Shown: piece by piece, positions 19,236 through 27,399 of the stretch
How positions within the stretch are numbered: position 1 is the stretch's first letter
How the letters are laid out: each line of letters begins with the position of its first letter
From: Candidatus Methylobacter favarea
GTDB taxonomy: Bacteria > Pseudomonadota > Gammaproteobacteria > Methylococcales > Methylomonadaceae
DNA length: 64,000 bases
Reading direction: 5' to 3'
NCBI RefSeq assembly: GCF_902806695.1
Contig: NZ_CADCXN010000047.1
Span: 62,001-126,000, forward strand
The notes under the pieces: generated by a model
What the model was told of the DNA's origin: nothing
Databases searched by the model: none
The model's input: the letters and a program-made list of their open reading frames with translations, nothing else
Position numbers and translations under genes: made by a program

Positions 19236-20495
19236 CTACAAGGCTTGTTCAATAGCGCTGAGAACCTGAGCGGTAGTGGGCAAACCGGAATCGCGCAGCT
19301 TTTTCAAACGAATCGCCACCACATTATCCATGCGGTAGGCATGACCGGCATGATCGATACCGGGCGTCCCCACCGGTATGAACACATCCGGCTCTTTTTC
19401 AAAAGTCATTCCGGAGCGGCCCACTACAATGGTAGGTACAGCTGTTACTGGCGGCACGGCGCCGGCATTAAATGCCTGCACCCAAACAAAGGCATCGGCT
19501 TCACCGTTGTCCAGCAAAAAATTGGCATCATTCAGATAAGGATCATATTCGGGAAAACCGCTGGAAAAACGCATACGCGCCGGATAGCCGGTAGTCCAGC
19601 CGCAAACCTGATTGGCGGTCTGATCGCCTTCCTTACCGCCTAAGGTCAAGCCGGAACTGCGGGTGTTCTGGCTGTTAAGGTCCTTAACCATTTCAGAAAG
19701 CGTCTGTACTGTCAATTCAGCCTGACTATAGGCTAAAGCCCCTGCAGCCCAGGTAACAACGCTGTATTTTGCGGCCTTGAGCTTATCGGCGATAGCCTGT
19801 AAATCGGCTACGGCAACTCCGCCTGCCAATGCCTCCCGAATCGGATTACCCTTGACCAGCGCCCTTAACACGGCCGCAACTTCGGGTAAGGCGGACAGGG
19901 GACATTCAAAAACCTGCGCTTTTTTCCCATTGGGTGAAGTCGAGGCATTACCGGAAGGAGCCTGGCCTAAATAAATAACCTCGCGCTTGCCAGTATCATC
20001 CAGAAACATGGAAGCTTCATTCCATAAATAATGCTCAAAAAAACGCGGTGCAAAAGCTTCAATATCCACGCCCACTACCAACAGCAAATCACAACGATTT
20101 TTAACTTCCGTCAATGTCGTATTTATCCAGCCGGAATCCTGCAATACCAGAAAATTGCGCCTGGCGCCGGTAAAATTCATATTGTCTACCACGGCGCCAA
20201 TGCGGTCAGCCAATGCCAGCAAGGCCCGCATACCACTGACATCGGTTGCGCAGCCGCCAATAACAGGCTGATTGGCGGCCTTCAGCAATGCCGCCGCTTT
20301 GGCTACAGCAGCTCCCAGATTGACTTCCTTTCCATCCACTCTAGGACGGGTATCGGTAATGCCCTGTTCAAAAGCCGGGGTATTGACCGTACAGCCGTTT
20401 TTGGTCACTTTAAGCAATACCCCGTCAACCTGGATGGTCAGATCATCCGTTCCAATACCGCAAAAAGGGCTTGGTACTTCAGTTATCTCAGCCAC
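19236..20495 (-). CDS. fhcB: formylmethanofuran dehydrogenase subunit B
   Basis: This 419-residue protein is related to the molybdopterin/tungstopterin subunit FwdB/FmdB of methanogens. It starts with GTG at 20495 behind AAGAGG. Only one Cys remains near the N-terminus (PSPFCGIGTDDLTI), where the archaeal enzymes have a Cys cluster for [4Fe-4S]. No clear metal-ligand Cys is seen near residue 115 (NFTGARRNF). This fits the known view that the bacterial complex no longer does redox chemistry and serves as hydrolase/transferase. It is the first gene of fhcBADC. Confidence 0.94.
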   Translation of the reverse strand: MAEITEVPSPFCGIGTDDLTIQVDGVLLKVTKNGCTVNTPAFEQGITDTRPRVDGKEVNLGAAVAKAAALLKAANQPVIGGCATDVSGMRALLALADRIGAVVDNMNFTGARRNFLVLQDSGWINTTLTEVKNRCDLLLVVGVDIEAFAPRFFEHYLWNEASMFLDDTGKREVIYLGQAPSGNASTSPNGKKAQVFECPLSALPEVAAVLRALVKGNPIREALAGGVAVADLQAIADKLKAAKYSVVTWAAGALAYSQAELTVQTLSEMVKDLNSQNTRSSGLTLGGKEGDQTANQVCGWTTGYPARMRFSSGFPEYDPYLNDANFLLDNGEADAFVWVQAFNAGAVPPVTAVPTIVVGRSGMTFEKEPDVFIPVGTPGIDHAGHAYRMDNVVAIRLKKLRDSGLPTTAQVLSAIEQAL

Positions 20496-21125
20496 ACGCT
20501 ATCCTCTTGTTAGTCTTTTAATTATCATTATTTACGCCTGCTCGACCCTGCACTTCCAGTCCGCAAGCTGTCCCAGCCACGAGCAAGGCCATATAAACAG
20601 CTCTACCCAACTGATTTTGTAGTGATATTCTAACCCGAATTGACAGCACTGTCTCAATAAACACTGCCCTGATTTTATCGAATTTCTGATTGCATCCGAT
20701 CAGGCAGGTAACTGCTGCAAACGCACCCTAAATTAAACTATGTTATTTAACACGCCGGGAATAGGTCATTTGACGCACTTTTTATCTTATCATTATGTTC
20801 CCGCCCCTCAGCAGAGCATGATAAGCGCGCAGTCACTGGACAAACAGCATTAAAGACTATCAGGTATAATAGTTGCTTATCATTGACTTAGGGGTCAGTC
20901 ATATTTTCCATCTAAATACCTGGATGGGTAAATTCTTCTCATTTTTAACTAATCAGCCTTTGTAGCCGCCCGTTTCAGGGTTTTTCTAGCGAGCCTGCCG
21001 ATATAGTAAAATACCGGGGTAACTTACAATAAATCAATGTTTCTTTTTCTGCTTCAGATAAAGACGCCTGAAATTTTTGCAGCACACCTTCACCGAACTT
21101 AAAAATATAATTATCAGGATTATTT
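20496..21125. other. intergenic region between fhcB and the divergent channel gene
   Basis: About 630 bp that must hold the start signals for fhcBADC (leftward) and for the channel gene (rightward). A TATAAT box occurs in AGGTATAATAGTTGC near 20866 on the plus strand, but its best -35 candidate is 22 bp away, so I do not call it. No open frame of coding character and no clear structured RNA was seen. Confidence 0.5.
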
Positions 21126-22207
21126 ATGAATCAATCGAAAAAAATACCTCTGGCGGTAAGCCTAATCTTGTTAGTCGCCACATACAGCGGCGCAGTTCTG
21201 GCCGATCATGGCTCGTTGGGCTTCGGCATTGGCACCGCATCGCCCATTATCACGCAAACAGGGGTAACACTTCCCACAGGCATGTGGGCAGGCGGCCAGG
21301 CTTTTGCCGAATCCGCGCGCGTCAACTTGTAACACTTCCCACAGGCATGTGGGCAGGCGGTTTGATCGCCCAGTTTATCAGCCTTGACAGCGCCTCGGAT
21401 GCCACTTTGCTCGACATCAAGAATAATGCAGTGGATGAAGCCCATGGCGATGTCCACAGCGTAAATACTTTATTAATACCATCGGTCTTTGCGGCCTATG
21501 GCATTACCGACGATCTGACTCTGGGCCTGAGAATTCCTTATGTCTTGCGTTCCGGCGTACGTTCGCCGAATGAAGAGGGCGATGCCGTTAATAAGCAGGG
21601 TGATCCCAGCGGTTTTGGGGATGTCTCTGTATTTGGCCAGTATCGGTTTTTTCATAGTGCTGATAATTTAAATCATGCCTCTCTGGTGATCGCGCTTAAA
21701 ACACCGACAGGTGAAACAGGTGTGCAGAATAATCAAGGCAACAGTTTCGAAACCCACCATCAACCCGGCGGCGCCTGGTCTCCTTCTGCAGGTCTTTCTT
21801 TTACTCGTGCGATGGGGTCGTTCTCGTTTGATACCAGCGTTCTTTATACCGTAGCGACCCAAGGCGCACAAAAAACCGACCTCGGCGATATTTTCGGCTA
21901 TAACTTTGCGCTTTCCTATGCTTTCGGCGCTCCAGTCCGTAACGCCTTTTTTTCTTCCAGCAACAATGCGCCATGGACAGCTGTCCTGGAACTTAACGGC
22001 GAGTGGCAGGATCAGCAAAAAACAGACGGCTTGAAAGATCCCAATTCCGGTGGCCATAGCGTTTTTATTTCACCTGGCGTCAGGTACTCGGGAGGCAAAA
22101 GCTGGAACACCGCGCTATCAATAGGAGCGCCGATAGTTACGGATCATAACGGCTTTCAGACCGATCCTGATTACCGGATTACTTATCGCTTCGTAGCCGT
22201 ATTCTAA
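21126..22207 (+). pseudogene. outer-membrane channel protein (PF13557-type), interrupted by a 65-bp insertion
   Basis: The reading frame from ATG 21126 has a signal peptide (LAVSLILLVATYSGAVLA) and the start of a mature protein (GFGIGTASPIITQTGV). It then stops at 21332. The remainder lies in another frame from about 21330 to 22207. It resembles the phenol_MetA_deg/putative transporter barrel family (DLTLGLRIPYVLRSG, GFGDVSVFGQYRF) and ends in a terminal Phe, the usual outer-membrane signal. A 32-bp direct repeat with a 65-bp offset lies exactly at the break, and removing 65 bp restores one frame of about 338 codons. As sequenced the gene is broken. It heads a cassette with the Asp-box lipoprotein and thioredoxin-like genes. 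Confidence 0.82.
21264..21360. repeat. 32-bp direct repeat, 65 bp apart, inside the channel gene
   Basis: The 32 bases at 21264-21295 recur identically at 21329-21360; both copies encode VTLPTGMWAGG. The 33 bases between are unique. Since 65 is not a multiple of three, the duplication shifts the frame. Recombination or slippage between the copies would delete exactly 65 bp and restore the gene. Confidence 0.95.
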
Positions 22208-22242
22208 TATTTTTGCATAGTCTGAATTGATTTAATGATTAA

Positions 22243-23553
22243 ATGATAAATTTGCCTGATTTTCCCATTATAAAAAGAGCTGCTCGTATCACTAATAAAA
22301 CCAGGGGAAAGGGATTTTCAGGAGGTTTCCTTAAAGGCGGCTTCAGTTACCCCTTTACACCCTGGGCGGCTAAGGCCGCCTCTACAGTGTTGCTGATCAG
22401 CGCGGTAGCGTTAAGTGCTTGCAGTCATGGCAACCAGGACTATCTAAAATCCGGAGCGGCCGATTACAGTCATTATCCTGAAGGCGGCGGTCTGTTCGTC
22501 TCTGCCGCGTTCGGACCGGACGGCCGATTGTGGCGGATTGTGCCGGAAAAAAAACATGTCTATGTGGATTATTCGACCGACCTGGGTAAAACCTTCAGTG
22601 CGCCTGTCGTCATCAACAAGGAATCTCAGCCCATCAAGGTGAGCGGCGAAAACCGGCCCGGCATCGCCGTGGATGGTTCCGGCCGAATCACTGTCATTTA
22701 TGCGGCTGAAGGGGCTCAGCCAGTCGCTTTATTTTTCAGTGTATCCGCCGATAACGGCCGCAGCTTTTCGACGCCGTCGCCCTTAAGCGACAAAGCGTCC
22801 GAAGCCAACTCCTTTCAGGGCCGCCTGGCGTTGAGTCTGTCCGGCCGGGCCTATGCCTTCTGGCATGACGAACGAGATCGCAGCGACTGGCGACAGCTTG
22901 GCAACGCGATTTATTACACGACTATCGACGCCCGGAGCGGCTCTGGCCCGGTTGCCCAAAAGCTGTCCGATTCCGTCTGCGATTGCTGCCGCATTGCCGC
23001 TGCCTTTGATAGTAATGAGCAGCCTGTGTTATTGGCGCGCTTCATTTATCCCGGCGGCATCCGTGATCATGGTCTGATCACAATACCAACTGGCGGCAAG
23101 GAAGCGCTTTCATGGCGGGTTACCTTTGATCAATGGCGTATCGAGGCATGTCCTGAGCATGGTCCTGCCATTTCGATCAGTGATGGGCGATACCATATCG
23201 CCTGGTTTACCCAGGGCAGCGTCCGTCAAGGTTTGTTCTATGCCTATTCATCCGACCAGGGACAGCATTTTTCAAATCCCTTGTCTTTTGGCAATTCGGA
23301 AAAACTGCCCAGCCATCCTGATATCATGGCTCAAGGTGAACACGTTGTCTTAACCTGGACTGAGTTTGACGGCGTCAAAACACAGCTTATGGTTATGCAA
23401 TCCCACGATGGCGGTCAGACCTGGCTGCCGCCCAGGGCAATAGCAGAAGCCACAGATGAAACCGACTTTCCATTTTTGCTGAGCAATAATCAAGGTATTT
23501 TCGTTTCGTGGAACAGCAAGACCAAAGGTTATCGCTTGCTTCCCCTGAACTGA
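22243..23553 (+). CDS. sialidase-fold (Asp-box) lipoprotein with a Cys cluster
   Basis: This predicted lipoprotein has up to 436 residues. A hydrophobic segment ends in lipobox LSAC (Cys60). A six-bladed propeller-like body follows, marked by Asp-box repeats (STDLGKTFS, SADNGRSFS, SSDQGQHFS, SHDGGQTWL). The middle holds a Cys cluster VCDCCRIA (Cys246, 248, 249), which could bind metal or form disulfides. The N-terminus before the signal segment is unusually long, so a later start (e.g. TTG/GTG near residue 49) is possible. It sits between a channel gene and a thioredoxin-like gene. True sialidase activity is not implied. Confidence 0.75.
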   Translation: MINLPDFPIIKRAARITNKTRGKGFSGGFLKGGFSYPFTPWAAKAASTVLLISAVALSACSHGNQDYLKSGAADYSHYPEGGGLFVSAAFGPDGRLWRIVPEKKHVYVDYSTDLGKTFSAPVVINKESQPIKVSGENRPGIAVDGSGRITVIYAAEGAQPVALFFSVSADNGRSFSTPSPLSDKASEANSFQGRLALSLSGRAYAFWHDERDRSDWRQLGNAIYYTTIDARSGSGPVAQKLSDSVCDCCRIAAAFDSNEQPVLLARFIYPGGIRDHGLITIPTGGKEALSWRVTFDQWRIEACPEHGPAISISDGRYHIAWFTQGSVRQGLFYAYSSDQGQHFSNPLSFGNSEKLPSHPDIMAQGEHVVLTWTEFDGVKTQLMVMQSHDGGQTWLPPRAIAEATDETDFPFLLSNNQGIFVSWNSKTKGYRLLPLN

Positions 23554-23582
23554 ATCGTCCACTACTTTATAAAGGTCTAATC

Positions 23583-24077
23583 ATGTCACTTAAAAAAATA
23601 TTTTCAGGCTTGGTTTTTATTTTTCTAGCCGCGACCAACATTTCTGCACTTGCCGGGAATTCGGACTTGAAAGCGTTTACCTCCGGCAGTTATCAGCAAA
23701 TGCTGGCAAACAACGCCAACCGGCCCTTCATGCTGGTAATCTGGTCAGTAGATTGTTCTTCCTGTCTGAAAGACATGGCGCTACTGAGCAGTATTCATAA
23801 GAGCAGGCCGGAACTTAAAATGATCATGCTGGCCACTGATGACTTATCGGCAACCGGTGAAATTCAGCAGCTACTGGAAAAAAATCAATTATCCGGGATT
23901 GAAAACTGGATTTACGCTGAAGATAATACCCAGAAACTTCGCTTTGAAATTGATCCGAAATGGTATGGCGAATTGCCCAGAACCTATTTTCTGGATGCCA
24001 CGCATTCACGCGTCGGCGTAAGCGGAGTAATCTCAAAAAAAGATTATGAAACCATGTTCAAAAAAATTTTAAATTAG
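23583..24077 (+). CDS. exported thioredoxin-like protein
   Basis: This 164-residue protein has a signal peptide (IFSGLVFIFLAATNISALA) and a thioredoxin-like fold with redox motif CSSC (Cys58, Cys61) in LVIWSVDCSSCLKDM. A cis-Pro follows in LPRTYFLDA. It resembles TlpA/ResA-type thiol-disulfide proteins. I chose the ATG at 23583 because AAAGG lies before it and the longer frame overlaps the upstream gene. Its location directly after a lipoprotein rich in Cys suggests that it may reduce those cysteines or deliver a metal. Confidence 0.8.
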   Translation: MSLKKIFSGLVFIFLAATNISALAGNSDLKAFTSGSYQQMLANNANRPFMLVIWSVDCSSCLKDMALLSSIHKSRPELKMIMLATDDLSATGEIQQLLEKNQLSGIENWIYAEDNTQKLRFEIDPKWYGELPRTYFLDATHSRVGVSGVISKKDYETMFKKILN

Positions 24078-24104
24078 ATCATATCAATAGGCTCGCGTAT
24101 GGCC

Positions 24105-24127
24105 CCTTATTCTTTATTGAAATAAGG
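24105..24127. terminator. weak hairpin between convergent genes
   Basis: CCTTATT pairs with AATAAGG across a 9-base loop, between the stops of the thioredoxin-like and symporter genes. The stem is short and AT-rich and no long T-run follows, so it is only a possible terminator. Confidence 0.4.
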
Positions 24128-24128
24128 C

Positions 24129-25517
24129 TTATTTGCCGGTGGATGACAGGTCTTCAACCATTAAAGCAGCGGTAATTTTATTGCGGAGTTCCTGCTGGTG
24201 TTTCTTGTCTATCGGAAAATTCCACAAAAACGGCACTCCCAGGACCAAAATCAGGCAAGGCAGCCAGCCGTAGATAACCATTAACGAGCTTATGGCCGCT
24301 GCTGTATGGGTTGTTTCAGCCGGATTAAAACCAAAAAACGCCGGCAATGAAGTGCCCAGTACTACCCCCAGCCCGATTGAAAGCTTGCTCGCCATCCCCC
24401 ATACCGAAAAATACAAACCGGTTCGCTGTTTGCCCGAGACTACGGTATCGTAGTCAACTACGTCCGCGCCGATCGAGCTTGATAAAAAGAAAATCGAAGC
24501 CAGGCTGCTGCCCCGCAGCAATATCAAGGTTACATACAATACGCTGTCGCCTTCTCCTACAACCGGCAGGAAAACACTCCACAGCGCAATCCATAAGGCT
24601 GCAAGCGATACCGCCCGATGTTTGCCGATATGGTCGGAAATCCATATCCATAACGGCAAGCACAGTATGGAACCGATGTTTTCCGCCAGAATCATGGGCG
24701 CAAACAGGTCCGGCGCCTTGACAATATGATTTAAAACAAAGCGGTGCAAGGTGGCTTGCATTAAGACGGCTGTGCCGAATAAAACCACGGCGGCAAGGGT
24801 GCGTAAAAAAGCGCGGTTTTTTCCTAATAATGCCAGCGCCTGCCAGCCTTTGCTGATCGTCTGTTCACTTCCGGCCAAAACTTCCGGCATTCGTTCCGGC
24901 ACTTTCCATAAAGTCACTGTCACCAGTAAGGGTTGGCTGATAACGATGAGAATGGCAATGGCTAAAAGTTGCAAGCGAACATCGGTAATGTCTTTAAGGG
25001 CCATCGCCATTAAAGTGCCCAAAAACAGAATCTGCCCAAAGGCGCCAAAGGCTTCCCGCCAGGCAGTCACGCGCGAACGTTCGGAATAATGGGTTGAGAG
25101 TTCGGCTCCCCAGGCTTTATACGGTAAATCCACGAAGGTATAGGCTAGATACAACAGACTGGTCCATCCGAACAGATAAGCGACGGAAATGCCTTCACCT
25201 GGAACAAAAACCATCCATGCCGATAAAATCAATAAGGGCGTCCCCAAAGCAAGCCAGGGTTTGCGCCTGCCCCACCGGGTCTGCAGCCTGTCGCTGATTA
25301 TCCCGACGACAGGATCTGAAATAATGTCCAGCAGTCTTGAGGCTGCAATCGCCAGGCCCACCGATGCCATCGGCAAGGCTAATTCATCAGCATAATAAGA
25401 CGGGATAAAAAGCGCCAGCGGCAAGGCGACGATGGCATGCGTCAAATGCGGCAGGCCGTAAAAAACCATTAACATCCGGGAAAGAGGATGATCGGTTGTT
25501 AAAGTCTTTTCTTGCAT
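24129..25517 (-). CDS. MFS transporter, glycoside-pentoside-hexuronide:cation symporter type
   Basis: This 462-residue inner-membrane protein has 12 predicted helices and the GPH-family signature DPVVGIISDRLQTRWGRRKPW at about residues 67-87. A matching loop lies in the second half (ADVVDYDTVVSGKQRTG). Members usually import sugars or glycosides with H+ or Na+. It is divergent from the carbamoyltransferase operon with about 120 bp between, so shared regulation or export/import of a related compound is possible but unproven. Confidence 0.85.
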   Translation of the reverse strand: MQEKTLTTDHPLSRMLMVFYGLPHLTHAIVALPLALFIPSYYADELALPMASVGLAIAASRLLDIISDPVVGIISDRLQTRWGRRKPWLALGTPLLILSAWMVFVPGEGISVAYLFGWTSLLYLAYTFVDLPYKAWGAELSTHYSERSRVTAWREAFGAFGQILFLGTLMAMALKDITDVRLQLLAIAILIVISQPLLVTVTLWKVPERMPEVLAGSEQTISKGWQALALLGKNRAFLRTLAAVVLFGTAVLMQATLHRFVLNHIVKAPDLFAPMILAENIGSILCLPLWIWISDHIGKHRAVSLAALWIALWSVFLPVVGEGDSVLYVTLILLRGSSLASIFFLSSSIGADVVDYDTVVSGKQRTGLYFSVWGMASKLSIGLGVVLGTSLPAFFGFNPAETTHTAAAISSLMVIYGWLPCLILVLGVPFLWNFPIDKKHQQELRNKITAALMVEDLSSTGK

Positions 25518-25638
25518 AAAACTTGACCTTGGAGCGGGCTATGTAATAGTGAAGATGTTACATTATGCAACTAAATCAGCAATAGAAAATCTATTGCTGA
25601 TTATAATAAAAAATGCAAGGGATTGAGGCGAGGGTGGA

Positions 25639-27399
25639 GTGAATAAATATTATATAGGTCTGTCGGTTACCTATCATGATTCGGCTTTGGCTATCATTGA
25701 TGCTCAGGGAGACGTGCTGTTTGCCGAGGCGACTGAGCGTTATCTGCAAAACAAGCGCGCATTAAACTGCGAGCCTGACCAGTTATTTCTGGTTCCGGAT
25801 TTACTAAAGCAGTATTGCCCCGCCCCCGACGAATTTGTTATTGCTATTAACTGGCGCAAAAAACGGCCTGTTTATGAGTCCGCAGTTTCCCGCCTAGGCT
25901 TTCTTTCAGCGCCCGGCCTATTAAAAACCGGCATTAAAAAACTCCGTTCCCCGCTGGAAAATTACCAGTTGCACCATATGATGGCCTGTCAGCGCAACAG
26001 TATCCTTGCCGCCGGCATTAACCTGGTGCGTATCATTCGGGAATATTACCCCGGCTGCAAAATCGCCTTTGCCGACTATGATCATCACCTGACTCATGCC
26101 GCAACAGCCTGTTACAGCAGCCCGTTCGATCAGGCCGCCTGTGCGGTTATTGATTCCTATGGTGAAAAGGGCGCTATGGCCTTTTACCGCTACAACCATC
26201 AAAAACTGGAACGCCTGCATGAAACCAAAGGCATAGGCACAGGCAGTCTCGGTTTGTATTACATGAAGATCACCGAGCTGTGCGGCTTTGACTGGCTGAA
26301 AGGCGAAGAATGGAAAGTCATGGGCCTCGCGCCTTATGGCAAATTTGACCAGGAGCTTTATGAACTGCTGCAATCCGTAATCTGCGTTAACGGCTTCGAT
26401 TGCAAACATCCAGCCAAGCCCTTGTTCCAGAGCCTGACCCGGCTGGAGCGTTTCAGACGGCCAAAAGACCGGCCGATAGAACAGGCGGCTGACTGTGCTT
26501 ATACCGGCCAGGTTTTTTTTGCCGAGCTGGTAACCAAATTATTAAATCATCTTTATGAAGTGACGCAGTGTGAAAATCTCGCACTGGCCGGAGGCTGCGC
26601 CCTGAACTCTTCTTTCAACGGGCAAATTACCGGCCGCACCGCGTTCAGACAGGTATATATTCCTTCTGCGCCCGCCGATGACGGCTGTGCGCTGGGGGCC
26701 GCGTGGCTGTCCTATTATGCGGAGCACTCCAATCATCGTAAACAGCCAAAACTGCTGACGTCTTATACGGGTTCAAGTATTGCCAGTGACGCTATGGAAC
26801 GCTTTTTAAAGTTCAACCGCTCGCTGCATGTTCAACACTTACCCGGCAGCGTCTGTGATATTACCGCCGGACTGCTGGCAACAGGAAAACTGGTCGGATG
26901 GATACAAGGCCGGGCCGAGTTCGGTCCCCGAGCGCTGGGGAATCGCTCTATTCTTGCCGACCCGAGATCGGCCGCCACCCGGGATCACATCAATCAAAAA
27001 ATTAAATTTAGAGAAAGTTTTCGCCCGTTCGCGCCCTCGGTTTTGCATGAGTATGCTGCGGATTATTTTGAAAATTACCAGGAGTCGCCCTATATGGATA
27101 AAACCCTGTCAATCAAGAAAGCCATGCGCGAGCGTATTGTCGCAGTTTGTCATATCGATGGAACCGGACGCTTGCAAACTGTCAAAGAAGATTGGAATCC
27201 GCGCTTTTATCATCTGCTGAACAGTTTTTACCAGTTGACTCAAATTCCCGTTTTACTGAATACCAGTTTTAATGTCATGGGCAAGCCGTTAGTCCATTCG
27301 CTGGAAGATGCTGTTGCCGTGTTTTTGACCACCGGACTGGATGTGTTAGTGATAAATGATTATCTAATTACCAAATCTCCTGATGAATCAATTGAATGA
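25639..27399 (+). CDS. carbamoyltransferase (NodU/TobZ/CmcH family)
   Basis: This 586-residue enzyme of the O-carbamoyltransferase family transfers a carbamoyl group from carbamoyl phosphate to a hydroxyl via carbamoyl-AMP. The N-terminal Kae1-like domain shows the metal motif DHHLTHAA and IDSYGEKG. The C-terminal YrdC-like domain shows GRAEFGPRALGNRSILADPR and PVLLNTSFNVMGKPLV. It starts at GTG 25639 with purine-rich sequence upstream. It overlaps the next gene by 17 bases. Family members decorate antibiotics, Nod factors and other secondary metabolites, so the locus is probably biosynthetic. The acceptor is unknown. Confidence 0.92.
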   Translation: MNKYYIGLSVTYHDSALAIIDAQGDVLFAEATERYLQNKRALNCEPDQLFLVPDLLKQYCPAPDEFVIAINWRKKRPVYESAVSRLGFLSAPGLLKTGIKKLRSPLENYQLHHMMACQRNSILAAGINLVRIIREYYPGCKIAFADYDHHLTHAATACYSSPFDQAACAVIDSYGEKGAMAFYRYNHQKLERLHETKGIGTGSLGLYYMKITELCGFDWLKGEEWKVMGLAPYGKFDQELYELLQSVICVNGFDCKHPAKPLFQSLTRLERFRRPKDRPIEQAADCAYTGQVFFAELVTKLLNHLYEVTQCENLALAGGCALNSSFNGQITGRTAFRQVYIPSAPADDGCALGAAWLSYYAEHSNHRKQPKLLTSYTGSSIASDAMERFLKFNRSLHVQHLPGSVCDITAGLLATGKLVGWIQGRAEFGPRALGNRSILADPRSAATRDHINQKIKFRESFRPFAPSVLHEYAADYFENYQESPYMDKTLSIKKAMRERIVAVCHIDGTGRLQTVKEDWNPRFYHLLNSFYQLTQIPVLLNTSFNVMGKPLVHSLEDAVAVFLTTGLDVLVINDYLITKSPDESIE

